Part shown: positions 17,979 to 26,700 of the stretch, piece after piece | How positions within the stretch are numbered: position 1 is the first letter of the stretch | Layout of the letters: the number at the start of each line of letters is the position of its first letter | Source: Vreelandella arcis | Lineage (GTDB): Bacteria > Pseudomonadota > Gammaproteobacteria > Pseudomonadales > Halomonadaceae | Length of the DNA stretch: 64,000 nucleotides | Assembly: GCF_900103865.1 (NCBI RefSeq) | Contig: NZ_FNII01000004.1 | Location: 1 to 64,000, forward strand | Direction of reading: 5' to 3' | Notes under the pieces: generated by a model | Told to the model about the DNA's origin: nothing | Database searches by the model: none | What the model saw: only the letters and a program-made list of their open reading frames with translations | Program-made: the position numbers and the translations under genes

Positions 17979-19367
17979 ATGTTTAAAGGATTTACCCGTT
18001 TATTACACAGCCCGGGAGAGCAATTGAAATCTCTGCTCGAACCCCAAGAAAGCGCCTCTGGCGTGCTTAGCCCTCGCGTAATTCCTCGCTCCGAGCACCC
18101 TGTTTCTCGTCAGCAGATCAGCGAGCCCGCTCTAAAGGTTCTTTATCGCCTTAATGGCGCGGGATTTGACGCCTATTTAGTAGGCGGCTGCATTCGCGAC
18201 GCTTTGCTTGGCAAAATGCCCAAAGATTTTGACGTGGCCACCAATGCAACGCCCGAACAGGTGCGCGATCTTTTCCGCAATTCGCGCCTGATCGGTCGGC
18301 GCTTTCGCATTGTACATGTGCGTTTTGGCCGCGAAGTTATCGAAGTCACGACGTTCCGCGGCAAACCCCAAGACGAGCATGGCGACCATATCGCCCAGCA
18401 ATCCGACGCTGGCCTGCTGCTGCGCGACAATGTATGGGGCAATATCGAAGAAGACGCCCTACGGCGCGACTTCACGGTCAATGCGCTCTACTACAACATC
18501 GCTGACTTCACCATCCACGATTTCGCTAACGGTGCGCGGGATATTGACTCGCGGACACTGCGTTTGATTGGTGATCCCGCCACCCGCTACCGGGAAGACC
18601 CAGTACGGATGCTGCGTGCCGTGCGTTTCGCCGCCAAACTTGGCTTCACCATTGACGCAGATACCGAAGCGCCGATGTATGACTTGGCGCCGTTGCTTCT
18701 GCAGATCCCCCCGGCGCGGCTGTTCGACGAAGTCCTTAAGCTATTCATGTCGGGTCACGGGCTGGTGACTTTTAGAATGCTTAGCCACTATGGGTTGTTT
18801 GGCATGCTCTTCCCTGAAGCCGAAGAGGCCATGGCAGATGCGGCTTGGGCAGAAGAACTCATTGAACATGCGCTCGCCAATACCGACAAGCGGATTGCCG
18901 AAGAACGCCCTGTTACGCCTGCCTTCTTGCTGGCGGCGTTCTTATGGGCTCCCGTTGCGCACCGCCAGGCCGAACTTGAGGGCGAAGGCATGCCATCTAT
19001 TCCGGCTTTGCAAACCGCCGCTCAGCAAGTCGTGACACGGCAACTCCAGCACGTCTCCATTCCCAAACGTTTCGGCATGCCAATGCGCGATATCTGGGAG
19101 CTACAGGGGCGCTTACCCTTGCGACGTGGCAAAAAGGCATTTCAAACCCGCGAGCACCCCCGCTTTCGCGCGGCTTACGACCTGCTGCTGCTACGCGAAC
19201 AGGCCGGTGAAATACCGCGTGGGCTTGGCGACTGGTGGAACGCCTTTCAGCAAGGCGATGAACACGACCAACGCCGTTTGCTGCAAAAAGTCGGCGGCGA
19301 CCCGGCCAGCCAGGGCAATCGTCGCCGCAAGAAACGGCGTAAACCGTCTAAACCATCGCCAGAGTAG
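17979..19367 (+). CDS. pcnB: Poly(A) polymerase I
   Basis: Adds poly(A) tails to RNA 3' ends and promotes their decay. The 462-residue protein belongs to the class II nucleotidyltransferases: LVGGCIRDALLG precedes the metal-binding pair D83/D85 in KDFDVAT, and RRDFTVNALYY and EDPVRMLRAVRFAAKLGF are family blocks. The C-terminus is highly basic (RRRKKRRKPSKPS), as in E. coli PcnB. The frame opens at a TTG (17928), but the ATG at 17979 matches Pseudomonas homologues. It leads pcnB-folK and probably the pan genes. Confidence 0.95.
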   Translation: MFKGFTRLLHSPGEQLKSLLEPQESASGVLSPRVIPRSEHPVSRQQISEPALKVLYRLNGAGFDAYLVGGCIRDALLGKMPKDFDVATNATPEQVRDLFRNSRLIGRRFRIVHVRFGREVIEVTTFRGKPQDEHGDHIAQQSDAGLLLRDNVWGNIEEDALRRDFTVNALYYNIADFTIHDFANGARDIDSRTLRLIGDPATRYREDPVRMLRAVRFAAKLGFTIDADTEAPMYDLAPLLLQIPPARLFDEVLKLFMSGHGLVTFRMLSHYGLFGMLFPEAEEAMADAAWAEELIEHALANTDKRIAEERPVTPAFLLAAFLWAPVAHRQAELEGEGMPSIPALQTAAQQVVTRQLQHVSIPKRFGMPMRDIWELQGRLPLRRGKKAFQTREHPRFRAAYDLLLLREQAGEIPRGLGDWWNAFQQGDEHDQRRLLQKVGGDPASQGNRRRKKRRKPSKPSPE

Positions 19368-19373
19368 CGAGCA

Positions 19374-19886
19374 GTGCCAATTCAGCTCGCTTACATCGGC
19401 TTAGGTAGCAATCTTGACTCACCTATCGAGCAAGTTCGCCAAGCGCTTGATGAACTGGACACGCTGCCGCTAACGCGATTGGTGGCAGCATCATCGCTCT
19501 ACGCCACCCCCCCGGTGGGGCCCCAGAATCAGCCCGACTTTATTAATGCGGCAGCCGCGCTTAAAACGCACCTCTCGCCGCTTGCGCTGCTTGACCAGCT
19601 TCAGGCGCTGGAACAGCGTCATCGCCGCCAAAGACAGCGTCGCTGGGGGCCGCGCACGCTCGACCTAGACCTGCTGCTTTACGGCCAGCAAACGCTCGTC
19701 TATCCACGTCTTCGGGTACCGCATTTACACATGCACGAACGTGCCTTTGTCCTCGTCCCGCTACACGAGCTTGACCCGACGCTACTCTGCCGCCAACGCC
19801 CCCTGAGCGACTGGTTAACGGGCCTGGATACCTCGGAGATACAACGTTTGCCCGCCCCTGACGTAACGCATACTGCTACCATCTGA
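19374..19886 (+). CDS. folK: 6-hydroxymethyl-7,8-dihydropterin pyrophosphokinase
   Basis: Transfers pyrophosphate from ATP to hydroxymethyl-dihydropterin, giving the substrate that FolP (42978-43898 in this window) condenses with p-aminobenzoate. The 170-residue protein has GLGSNL at the N-terminus and the HPPK signature RRWGPRTLDLDLLLYG. The start is a GTG at 19374, 6 nt after the pcnB stop, so the pair is translationally linked. No better start is visible. Confidence 0.94.
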   Translation: MPIQLAYIGLGSNLDSPIEQVRQALDELDTLPLTRLVAASSLYATPPVGPQNQPDFINAAAALKTHLSPLALLDQLQALEQRHRRQRQRRWGPRTLDLDLLLYGQQTLVYPRLRVPHLHMHERAFVLVPLHELDPTLLCRQRPLSDWLTGLDTSEIQRLPAPDVTHTATI

Positions 19887-19947
19887 CACAATTCTCGACA
19901 CCGAGCCTGCATTCAGGTAACAATTACCGGTTACGCCACTCAGCGCC

Positions 19948-19996
19948 CGCCGCCTTGCGGCGTTAATAATGGCCGAACGCCGATGCCGCGTCGGCC
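19948..19996 (+). other. Two hairpins in the panB leader
   Basis: CGCCGC/GCGGCG (19948-19953 with 19957-19962, CTT loop) is followed by GGCCGA (19971-19976) / TCGGCC (19991-19996). They lie between folK and the panB start. Neither has a U-tract, so they are leader structures or mRNA-stabilising hairpins rather than clear terminators. No known riboswitch is recognised. Confidence 0.4.
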
Positions 19997-20020
19997 TCAC
20001 GTAAAAAATGAGAGCATGCC

Positions 20021-20812
20021 ATGAAAACCGTCACCCTGAGCACACTGCAGGCGCACAAGCACGCCGGCGAAACGTTCAGTTGCCTGACCGCTTACGATGC
20101 GTCCTTTGCCCACGCTGCCAGCCATTCAGGGATTGATGTATTGCTGGTCGGCGATTCGCTGGGCATGGTCTTGCAAGGTCATAACAGCACCCTGCCGGTG
20201 ACCATCGACGACATCTGTTACCACACCCGCTGCACGGCCCGCGGCAAAGGCCATAGCCTGCTGATGGTCGACCTGCCGTTTATGAGCAACGCGACCACCG
20301 AACGCTTGCTTGAAGACGCAGCAGCACTGATGCGTGCCGGCGCCGAGCTGGTCAAAGTGGAAGGTGAGTCCTGGATGGCCGATGGCATCCGCGAGCTTAC
20401 GCGTCGCGGCGTGCCAGTATGCGCGCACTTGGGTTTAACACCGCAAACCGTCTATCAGATTGGCGGCTACAAAGTGCAGGGACGCGGTGCCGCCCAGGCG
20501 GAACAGATCATTAACGATGCGAAAGTGCTCGTCGAGGCGGGCGCGTCCGTCATCTTGCTGGAATGCGTTCCGGCAAGTCTGGGGAAGGCGGTGACAGACG
20601 CCTTAGACGTGCCGGTGATCGGCATTGGCGCTGGCCCTGACACCGACGGTCAAATCCTCGTCATGCACGATGTCCTCGGTGTTACCCATGGCCACACGCC
20701 ACGCTTTGTGAAAAACTTTATGGTCGACGCTGAGAGTATCCAAGCGGCCTTTCAGCACTACCATGAAGCGGTTAAAACACGTGCCTTTCCCGCGCCGGAA
20801 CACTGCTTTTAA
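20021..20812 (+). CDS. panB: 3-methyl-2-oxobutanoate hydroxymethyltransferase
   Basis: First committed step of pantothenate synthesis: methylene-THF-dependent hydroxymethylation of alpha-ketoisovalerate to ketopantoate. The 263-residue TIM-barrel protein shows AYDASFA, the metal-site segment VGDSLGMVLQG, the K/E segment VKVEGE, and GIGAGPDTDGQILV. Its length is typical. It is the first of panB-panC-panD, which together give the complete route from ketoisovalerate and aspartate to pantothenate except for the ketopantoate reductase step (panE), not seen here. Confidence 0.96.
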   Translation: MKTVTLSTLQAHKHAGETFSCLTAYDASFAHAASHSGIDVLLVGDSLGMVLQGHNSTLPVTIDDICYHTRCTARGKGHSLLMVDLPFMSNATTERLLEDAAALMRAGAELVKVEGESWMADGIRELTRRGVPVCAHLGLTPQTVYQIGGYKVQGRGAAQAEQIINDAKVLVEAGASVILLECVPASLGKAVTDALDVPVIGIGAGPDTDGQILVMHDVLGVTHGHTPRFVKNFMVDAESIQAAFQHYHEAVKTRAFPAPEHCF

Positions 20813-20866
20813 GTGGTGTTCTTAGGCGAGAGTTACCGCAAGCCAGTGAACGACGACATTACTTCT

Positions 20867-21736
20867 ATGCATACTTTGCGAGATATCCCCGGCCTCCGCT
20901 ACACGCTGCGTGAACAACGCAGACAAGGCCAACGGATTGCCCTGGTGCCGACCATGGGTAACCTTCATGCTGGCCACTTGGCTTTGGTCAAAAGCGCCCG
21001 AAAACACGCGGATGTGGTCGTCGCCAGCCTGTTTGTTAACCCAATGCAGTTTGGCCCAGGTGAAGACTTGGATGGTTATCCGCGCACCTTTGAGGCCGAT
21101 CAAGCACAACTGATCGAGGCGGGCTGCGATATTCTATTTGCCCCCACGGTCAGCGAACTCTACCCGAACGGATTAGACGCCCAGACCCGCGTCCATGTAC
21201 CCGTGGTAGGCGAGGGCCTATGTGGCGGCTCTCGTCCGGGGCATTTCGACGGTGTTTCGACCGTGGTCAGTATGCTGTTTAACCTGGTGCAGCCCGATAT
21301 GGCCTGCTTTGGCGAAAAGGACTATCAACAGCTAGCGGTGATTCGCAAGCTGGTTAGCGACCTGCACCTGCCTATCGAGATTATCGGTGTCCCCATTGTG
21401 CGCGCTGAGGACGGCTTGGCGCTGTCATCGCGCAATGGCTATTTAAGTCGCGAGGAGCGGGCTAAAGCCCCCGCGTTGTATCGCACGCTCCGCGAGTTGC
21501 GCGATGCAATAAGCCGCGGCGAACCGATCGAACAGGCGCTACACCAGGGCCAAGCGGCGCTGTATGATGCCGGCTTCACGCCTGACTACCTTGAATTGCG
21601 CGATACCACACTTGGCGCCGTCAACGACTCAACGCGCGATGCCGTCCTACTAGCGGCGGCCCATCTTGGCCCCGCCCGGCTAATCGACAACCTTAGCGTG
21701 CAGCTGCCCAGCGCTGCCCGATCTGCTAGCCACTAA
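20867..21736 (+). CDS. panC: Pantothenate synthetase
   Basis: ATP-dependent condensation of pantoate with beta-alanine to pantothenate. The 289-residue protein contains [11 protein letters not shown] (the HIGH-like motif), [22 protein letters not shown] and [10 protein letters not shown]. The open frame reaches back to 20813, but aligning the distance from the start to the PTMGN motif with E. coli PanC fits the ATG at 20867 exactly. No strong ribosome site is visible there, and a GTG at 20846 is a weaker alternative. It sits between panB and panD. Confidence 0.94.
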   Translation: MHTLRDIPGLRYTLREQRRQGQRIALVPTMGNLHAGHLALVKSARKHADVVVASLFVNPMQFGPGEDLDGYPRTFEADQAQLIEAGCDILFAPTVSELYPNGLDAQTRVHVPVVGEGLCGGSRPGHFDGVSTVVSMLFNLVQPDMACFGEKDYQQLAVIRKLVSDLHLPIEIIGVPIVRAEDGLALSSRNGYLSREERAKAPALYRTLRELRDAISRGEPIEQALHQGQAALYDAGFTPDYLELRDTTLGAVNDSTRDAVLLAAAHLGPARLIDNLSVQLPSAARSASH

Positions 21737-21765
21737 CGGCTAGCCTCGTTATTTTAGGAGTTTGC

Positions 21766-22146
21766 ATGCACACCATTATGCTAAAAGCCAAGTTGCATAT
21801 GGCTCGCGTCACCCACGCGGTGCTCAACTACGAAGGATCCTGCGCTATCGACGGCGATCTGCTGGATATGGCCGGCATCCGCGAAAACGAACAAATCCAG
21901 ATCTATAACGTGGAAAATGGTGAACGTTTCACCACCTATGCCATTCGCGGTGAAGAAGGCTCCAGGCTGATTTCCATCAACGGCGCCGCCGCCCATTTAG
22001 CCGCGCCGGGGCACCGGATCATTATCTGCAGCTATGCCCATTACGACGAGGCTGAGCTTGAAAACCATCAGCCTGCCTTGGTGTACCTGCAGGAAGGCAA
22101 CCACGTTAGCCACACCAGCAACGCGATCCCGGTACAGCTAGCGTAA
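21766..22146 (+). CDS. panD: Aspartate 1-decarboxylase
   Basis: Pyruvoyl-dependent enzyme producing beta-alanine for PanC. The 126-residue proenzyme cleaves itself between G24 and S25 (YEGSCAID); S25 becomes the pyruvoyl group. Lysine K9 and Y58 regions are conserved. AGGAG precedes the ATG by 6-7 nt. It is the last gene of the pan run and is followed by a strong terminator. Confidence 0.95.
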   Translation: MHTIMLKAKLHMARVTHAVLNYEGSCAIDGDLLDMAGIRENEQIQIYNVENGERFTTYAIRGEEGSRLISINGAAAHLAAPGHRIIICSYAHYDEAELENHQPALVYLQEGNHVSHTSNAIPVQLA

Positions 22147-22173
22147 GACCGTCGCGCAAAAAGAACGTTGAAT

Positions 22174-22200
22174 AACGGGCCAGTCATTGGCCCGTTTTTA
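22174..22200 (+). terminator. Intrinsic terminator after panD
   Basis: A 9-bp perfect stem AACGGGCCA/TGGCCCGTT with a GTCAT loop, followed by TTTTA, ends the pcnB-folK-panBCD transcript. Confidence 0.9.
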
Positions 22201-22218
22201 TTTGGGCCAAAAAGCGTA

Positions 22219-22248
22219 TTGCCGCAATGCACACCCTTCCCCTATGCT
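22219..22248 (+). promoter_or_regulatory. Candidate promoter of the thiolase gene
   Basis: TTGCCG (22219-22224), an 18-bp spacer and TATGCT (22243-22248) lie just downstream of the panD terminator and about 75 bp before the thiolase start. Confidence 0.4.
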
Positions 22249-22326
22249 GATAGAAAGACGATAACAACAACGCTAAACACAAACGCTGGCGTTTCCCCGC
22301 CGCGTATTTTGACCAGGAGTCATGTT

Positions 22327-23505
22327 ATGCAAGAAGTGGTGATTGTTGCGGCTCGCCGCACTGCCGTTGGGGCCTTTGGTGGTTCACTCGCCGGTATTCC
22401 CGCAAGCGACTTGGGCGCGCTGGTGATCAAAGATATTCTCTCAACAACCGGCGTTGCCCCTGATCAAATCGACGAAGTCCTGCTGGGCCAGGTACTCACC
22501 GCGGGCGTGGGCCAAAACCCTGCCCGGCAAGCGTCGATCAAAGCCGGCCTACCCGAGGCCGTTCCAGCCATGACCATCAACAAAGTGTGTGGCTCGGGCC
22601 TCAAGGCATTGCATCTGGCCACTCAGGCAATTCGCTGTGGCGATGCCGAGCTGATTTTGGCCGGTGGTCAGGAGAACATGTCGGCCTCTCCTCACGTTCT
22701 ACCCAACTCGCGTAACGGCCAGCGCATGGGTGACTGGAAGGCGATTGATTCCATGGTTCATGATGGCCTATGGGACGCTTTCAACAACTATCACATGGGC
22801 ATTACGGCTGAGAATTTAGCCGAGAAGTACAGTATTACCCGGGAAGCGATGGACGAGTTCGCCGCCGCCTCTCAGCAAAAAGCGGCCGCTGCCATCAGAG
22901 AGGGCAAGTTCAAGGGTCAAATCGTGCCGGTTGAAGTGCCCCAGCGCAAAGGCGACCCGATGGTGTTTGATACCGATGAGAACCCACGCGAAGTCACCGC
23001 TGAAAAGCTTGGCGGCATGCGCCCCGCCTTCAAGAAAGACGGCACCGTTACCGCAGGTAACGCCTCGGCGCTGAACGACGGCGCGGCGGTGGTGATGATC
23101 TGCTCGGCAGAAAAGGCCAAGCAACTCGGCCTTGAGCCATTGGCACGTGTTGCGGCTTACGCCAACGCTGGTGTCGACCCGGCGATCATGGGCATTGGCC
23201 CTGCGCCGGCGACCCGCCGCTGCCTGGAAAAAGCCGGCTGGAGCCTGGACGACCTGGATCTGGTAGAAGCCAACGAAGCCTTCGCCGCCCAAGCGCTTTC
23301 GGTCAATAAAGAGCTAGGCTGGGATGTTAGCAAGGTCAACGTCAACGGCGGTGCGATTGCCCTTGGCCACCCCATCGGCGCCTCCGGCTGTCGTGTGTTC
23401 GTGACGCTGCTGCATGAAATGATGGCTAGAGATGCCAAGAAAGGCCTCGCTACGCTGTGTATCGGCGGCGGTCAGGGGGTTGCACTGGCGATTGAGCGCC
23501 CTTAA
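22327..23505 (+). CDS. phaA: Acetyl-CoA C-acetyltransferase
   Basis: Biosynthetic-type thiolase that condenses two acetyl-CoA into acetoacetyl-CoA, feeding polyhydroxybutyrate synthesis, or runs in reverse for acetoacetate use (AtoB). The 392-residue protein has the acyl-accepting C88 in [11 protein letters not shown], the GHPIGASG histidine near 348 and the second active-site cysteine in LCIGGGQG near 378. The ATG at 22327 has AGGAG 9 nt upstream. It is monocistronic between two terminators. The phaA name rests on the family and on PHB production being common in halomonads; atoB is equally defensible. Confidence 0.9.
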   Translation: MQEVVIVAARRTAVGAFGGSLAGIPASDLGALVIKDILSTTGVAPDQIDEVLLGQVLTAGVGQNPARQASIKAGLPEAVPAMTINKVCGSGLKALHLATQAIRCGDAELILAGGQENMSASPHVLPNSRNGQRMGDWKAIDSMVHDGLWDAFNNYHMGITAENLAEKYSITREAMDEFAAASQQKAAAAIREGKFKGQIVPVEVPQRKGDPMVFDTDENPREVTAEKLGGMRPAFKKDGTVTAGNASALNDGAAVVMICSAEKAKQLGLEPLARVAAYANAGVDPAIMGIGPAPATRRCLEKAGWSLDDLDLVEANEAFAAQALSVNKELGWDVSKVNVNGGAIALGHPIGASGCRVFVTLLHEMMARDAKKGLATLCIGGGQGVALAIERP

Positions 23506-23786
23506 ACGGCCTGCTTAGCTAATTGCTAATGGAAAGCCCTCGTCATGACGGGGGCTTTGTCGTTTGGGGCACACATGCCTCTTCATCATGCTCTCCTAAC
23601 ATCGCTATCACTGGGCTGAGTGTCGCGACAAGACTAGTTTTCTATAGACGGTTATGGCACCAATACCTTGAACGAAAAAATTGCCAATTCTGCAATGAAA
23701 AACCGCCCATTCTTTCGTGCTATGCCGGAAACACATGCACACCGAGCCTTGCAGGGGTAATCGCCTAAATACCTTGTAGCAGGGGT
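23506..23786. other. Intergenic region after the thiolase gene
   Basis: Apart from the hairpin at 23533-23563 I see no gene here. An 81-codon open frame has no recognisable protein character. Base composition becomes AT-richer towards the right, marking the edge of the accessory interval. Confidence 0.5.
23533..23563 (+). terminator. Terminator-like hairpin after the thiolase gene
   Basis: AAAGCCCTCGTCA pairs with TGACGGGGGCTTT with one G-T wobble, and the tail is only moderately T-rich (GTCGTTT). It lies 27 nt after the stop codon. Confidence 0.6.
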
Positions 23787-26700
23787 TCAGTCATTAGCAG
23801 TAAAAACACAGGTGCGATTTTTACCTGCGCTTTTAGCGCGATATAGCGCCTTATCTGCCCGAAGAATCAGTTGTTCTGTATCTACTTCCAGACCCACACT
23901 CAGCCCTATACTCATGGTGACTCGAGGTGTGACTGAAGACACTTCATGTGGAATAGCGCGCTGCTCAATGGCTTGATGTATCTTTTCGGCGATGTGCAGA
24001 GCACTTGCACGATCAGTAGCAGACAAAATTACCGCAAACTCTTCACCTCCATAACGAGCTACCAGATCCCCAGGCCGCTTGACTACGGTGGTGAAACATT
24101 CAGCCACCGCAATCAGGCACTCGTCTCCGGCCAGATGCCCATAATGGTCGTTGTATGCCTTGAACTCATCCAGATCACAGATCAGCAATGTAAAAGGCAA
24201 TTCATGTCGCTTACAGTAGAGGTATTGTTGCTGCAGAACCTGGTTGAAATGGCGACGGTTACTCAGCCCAGTCAAACCATCGGTCGTCGCCAATGTTTGC
24301 AGCTGTTGATTGGCGTTCTGCAGTTTTTGTTCTGCCAGTTTGCGCTCATCATTTTCGTCAGTCAGCCGCTGGTTCAGGTGACGAATGGTATCGTACTGAT
24401 TCTGTAGTTCCTGCTTCTGCCGTTCGATATCCTGGGTTCGCTCCCCAACCTTCTGTTCCAGCTTTTGGTAAACCAACGCGTTTTCAATCGAAATAGCAAT
24501 TTGCCCGCCAAGGTAACGTAATAAGGCAAAACGATCCTGTGTAAACACGCCTGCTGCGCTGTCATTTTCCAGATAGACGATTCCTTTTACTTGCCCTTGA
24601 ATCATCAAAGGCACACAAAGGACTGACAGTACCTGATAACGGGCAAAGTAGGGATCATTAGCAAACACAGCATAGTGGCAGGCATCATCTAATAAAATCG
24701 GCTCATGCGATGCCATCGCATAGTTGATCACCCGATGCGGCAGATCCGCTGCCTGATCATAGGGTTGATTCTGCATCACACGGGTTTCCGCCCTCTCCAA
24801 CAAGGATTCGGCCTGAATCAAGTACTGCCGATCTTCCTGGAGTAACAGCACACAACGCCGAGCCAGCGTATTTTCCTGAAGAATGGTCATCAGGGTTTCC
24901 AGTAATCGAGGCAAGCGGCGCTCCTGACTCATTACTTCAACAGCCTGGGCGAGACTCTCAAGGTCGAATTGACCTGCTTGCATGTCAACACTGGCGCTTG
25001 CAGCCTGGGGGAGTCCGCTAACCGCTCCCCACTTTTTGGCCAACCATCTCTTTTCCATTTGATGACACTGCGCTGCCAAACGTTGAGCTTGACTGGCATA
25101 CAGCTGTTCGGACAGTTGGTGTCCAATCATCTGGAGGTTCAGATGACCGTAAAATTCAGCCGTTTTACAGGCTTCCTGATAACAGCTATGGGCCTCTCCT
25201 AGACGCCCCACAAGCCGATGCTGTTCCCCTTGGAGCAATTGCGCCCTATCCAGAAAATTACCTGGACTCTGCTTGGCCCAGCGTTGTAATTGCCGTGTAT
25301 AACGTCTAATCCACCGGCGATCGAGGTGTTTTTTCAGGCCTTTATGAGGGCGAAGGGTTTGCGCCAGAATCAGCGCATGCAGAAAACAATGCTCAGCCGC
25401 ATGCAGCATGCCTTGGCTATCTTTCATATAACGCTGACTGGTGACAGCAACTGCCGCCGCGTCATCATAATAACCGTGAAAATACAGCACCCACATTTTA
25501 TTGATGAAGTAGAGATGGGCGAAATGACGCGAACCAAACTGGCTGAGCTTATTTAGATAAGCACGTTCGTCAAAACCATCGTGGCTAAACACCGGCAAGG
25601 CGGGTGAAGGATGGCGCAGGTTGAGTAACACCTGGCGAATCCCTACCAGCACTTGATCATGTTCAAGTGCTCCGATGCGCTGCATAGTTGCCTGGAAATG
25701 ATCACACTGTTGCAAAACCTGCTCTAGCGGTTGCCCCCGCATCAACTGGCTCTGAAGAATTCCTGCCGCCGCACATCCCGCATGAAACCAGTCGCCAACC
25801 TTGAGCCCTTGCTCGAAAGCACGCTGCCAGTAACGTTCCGTATCGCTGGCCGGATGCAACCAGGAATGGGCAAAGTATCCATAAACAAAAGGCACTTCAG
25901 CACTCTGCATCTGGTTGTTGTAACGCTCCAGCATCGCCAAAGACAAACGACCATATTCGCACCCCGCCTCGGCATGGCCACGGACGCCACCCAGGTAAAT
26001 CACGCCAAACACCATATAGCCCACCACGGCTTCTCGGGTATTACCGTAGCGCAAGCACAAACGCACTTGCTTGGCCGCCAGTGCCACACAGAGCTCGGGG
26101 CGTATCTGATAGGCCGCTTTTTGCATGGCTGACAGCAACAAAATCTGATCACGAATACGCGCATCGCTGGCCTCGGGTAAAGCCAGTAACGTCTCTGTCG
26201 TGGAGCCACGCAGTTTGCGTTTGAGGTGCAGATAATCGGCTGCAAAATTCACTGGATTAAAGCCAGCCGGCACACTGAAATCGAGATGAGAAAGCGCTTT
26301 CCTGCCTATCTCAAAGGCGTGTTGAAACTCGCCATAATCAGTATGAAATTTAATCAGCAGCTCATAGATTCTGGTACGCTGTCGAGCATCAGTACTGGCC
26401 TGTAGCGCCTGCTGATAATAGCTTAATGCTGCCGACTGCTGACCACAAAGATGCTCACATTCAGCTCGCTCTTTAAAGACTTCAGCACGCAATTGTGGGT
26501 CAGTTTGCTGCGACAACAAGAGTTTCATCGCCAGAATGACGTACTCCAGTGCCAGCTGAAAATCACCATTGGCCTTGGCAACCTCGGTGGCACGCAGATT
26601 CAGTTGACCGATCTGATCCAGCAATCGTGTATCGTTAATCTGATCCAGGGCTGCATTGTAGTGATGCACGCGCTCCAACAACCGAGATTCCGCAGCATCG

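Noticed and set aside
19948-19996. Riboswitch upstream of panB
   Set aside because: The two hairpins do not match a riboswitch class that I recognise and have no terminator or sequestered start.
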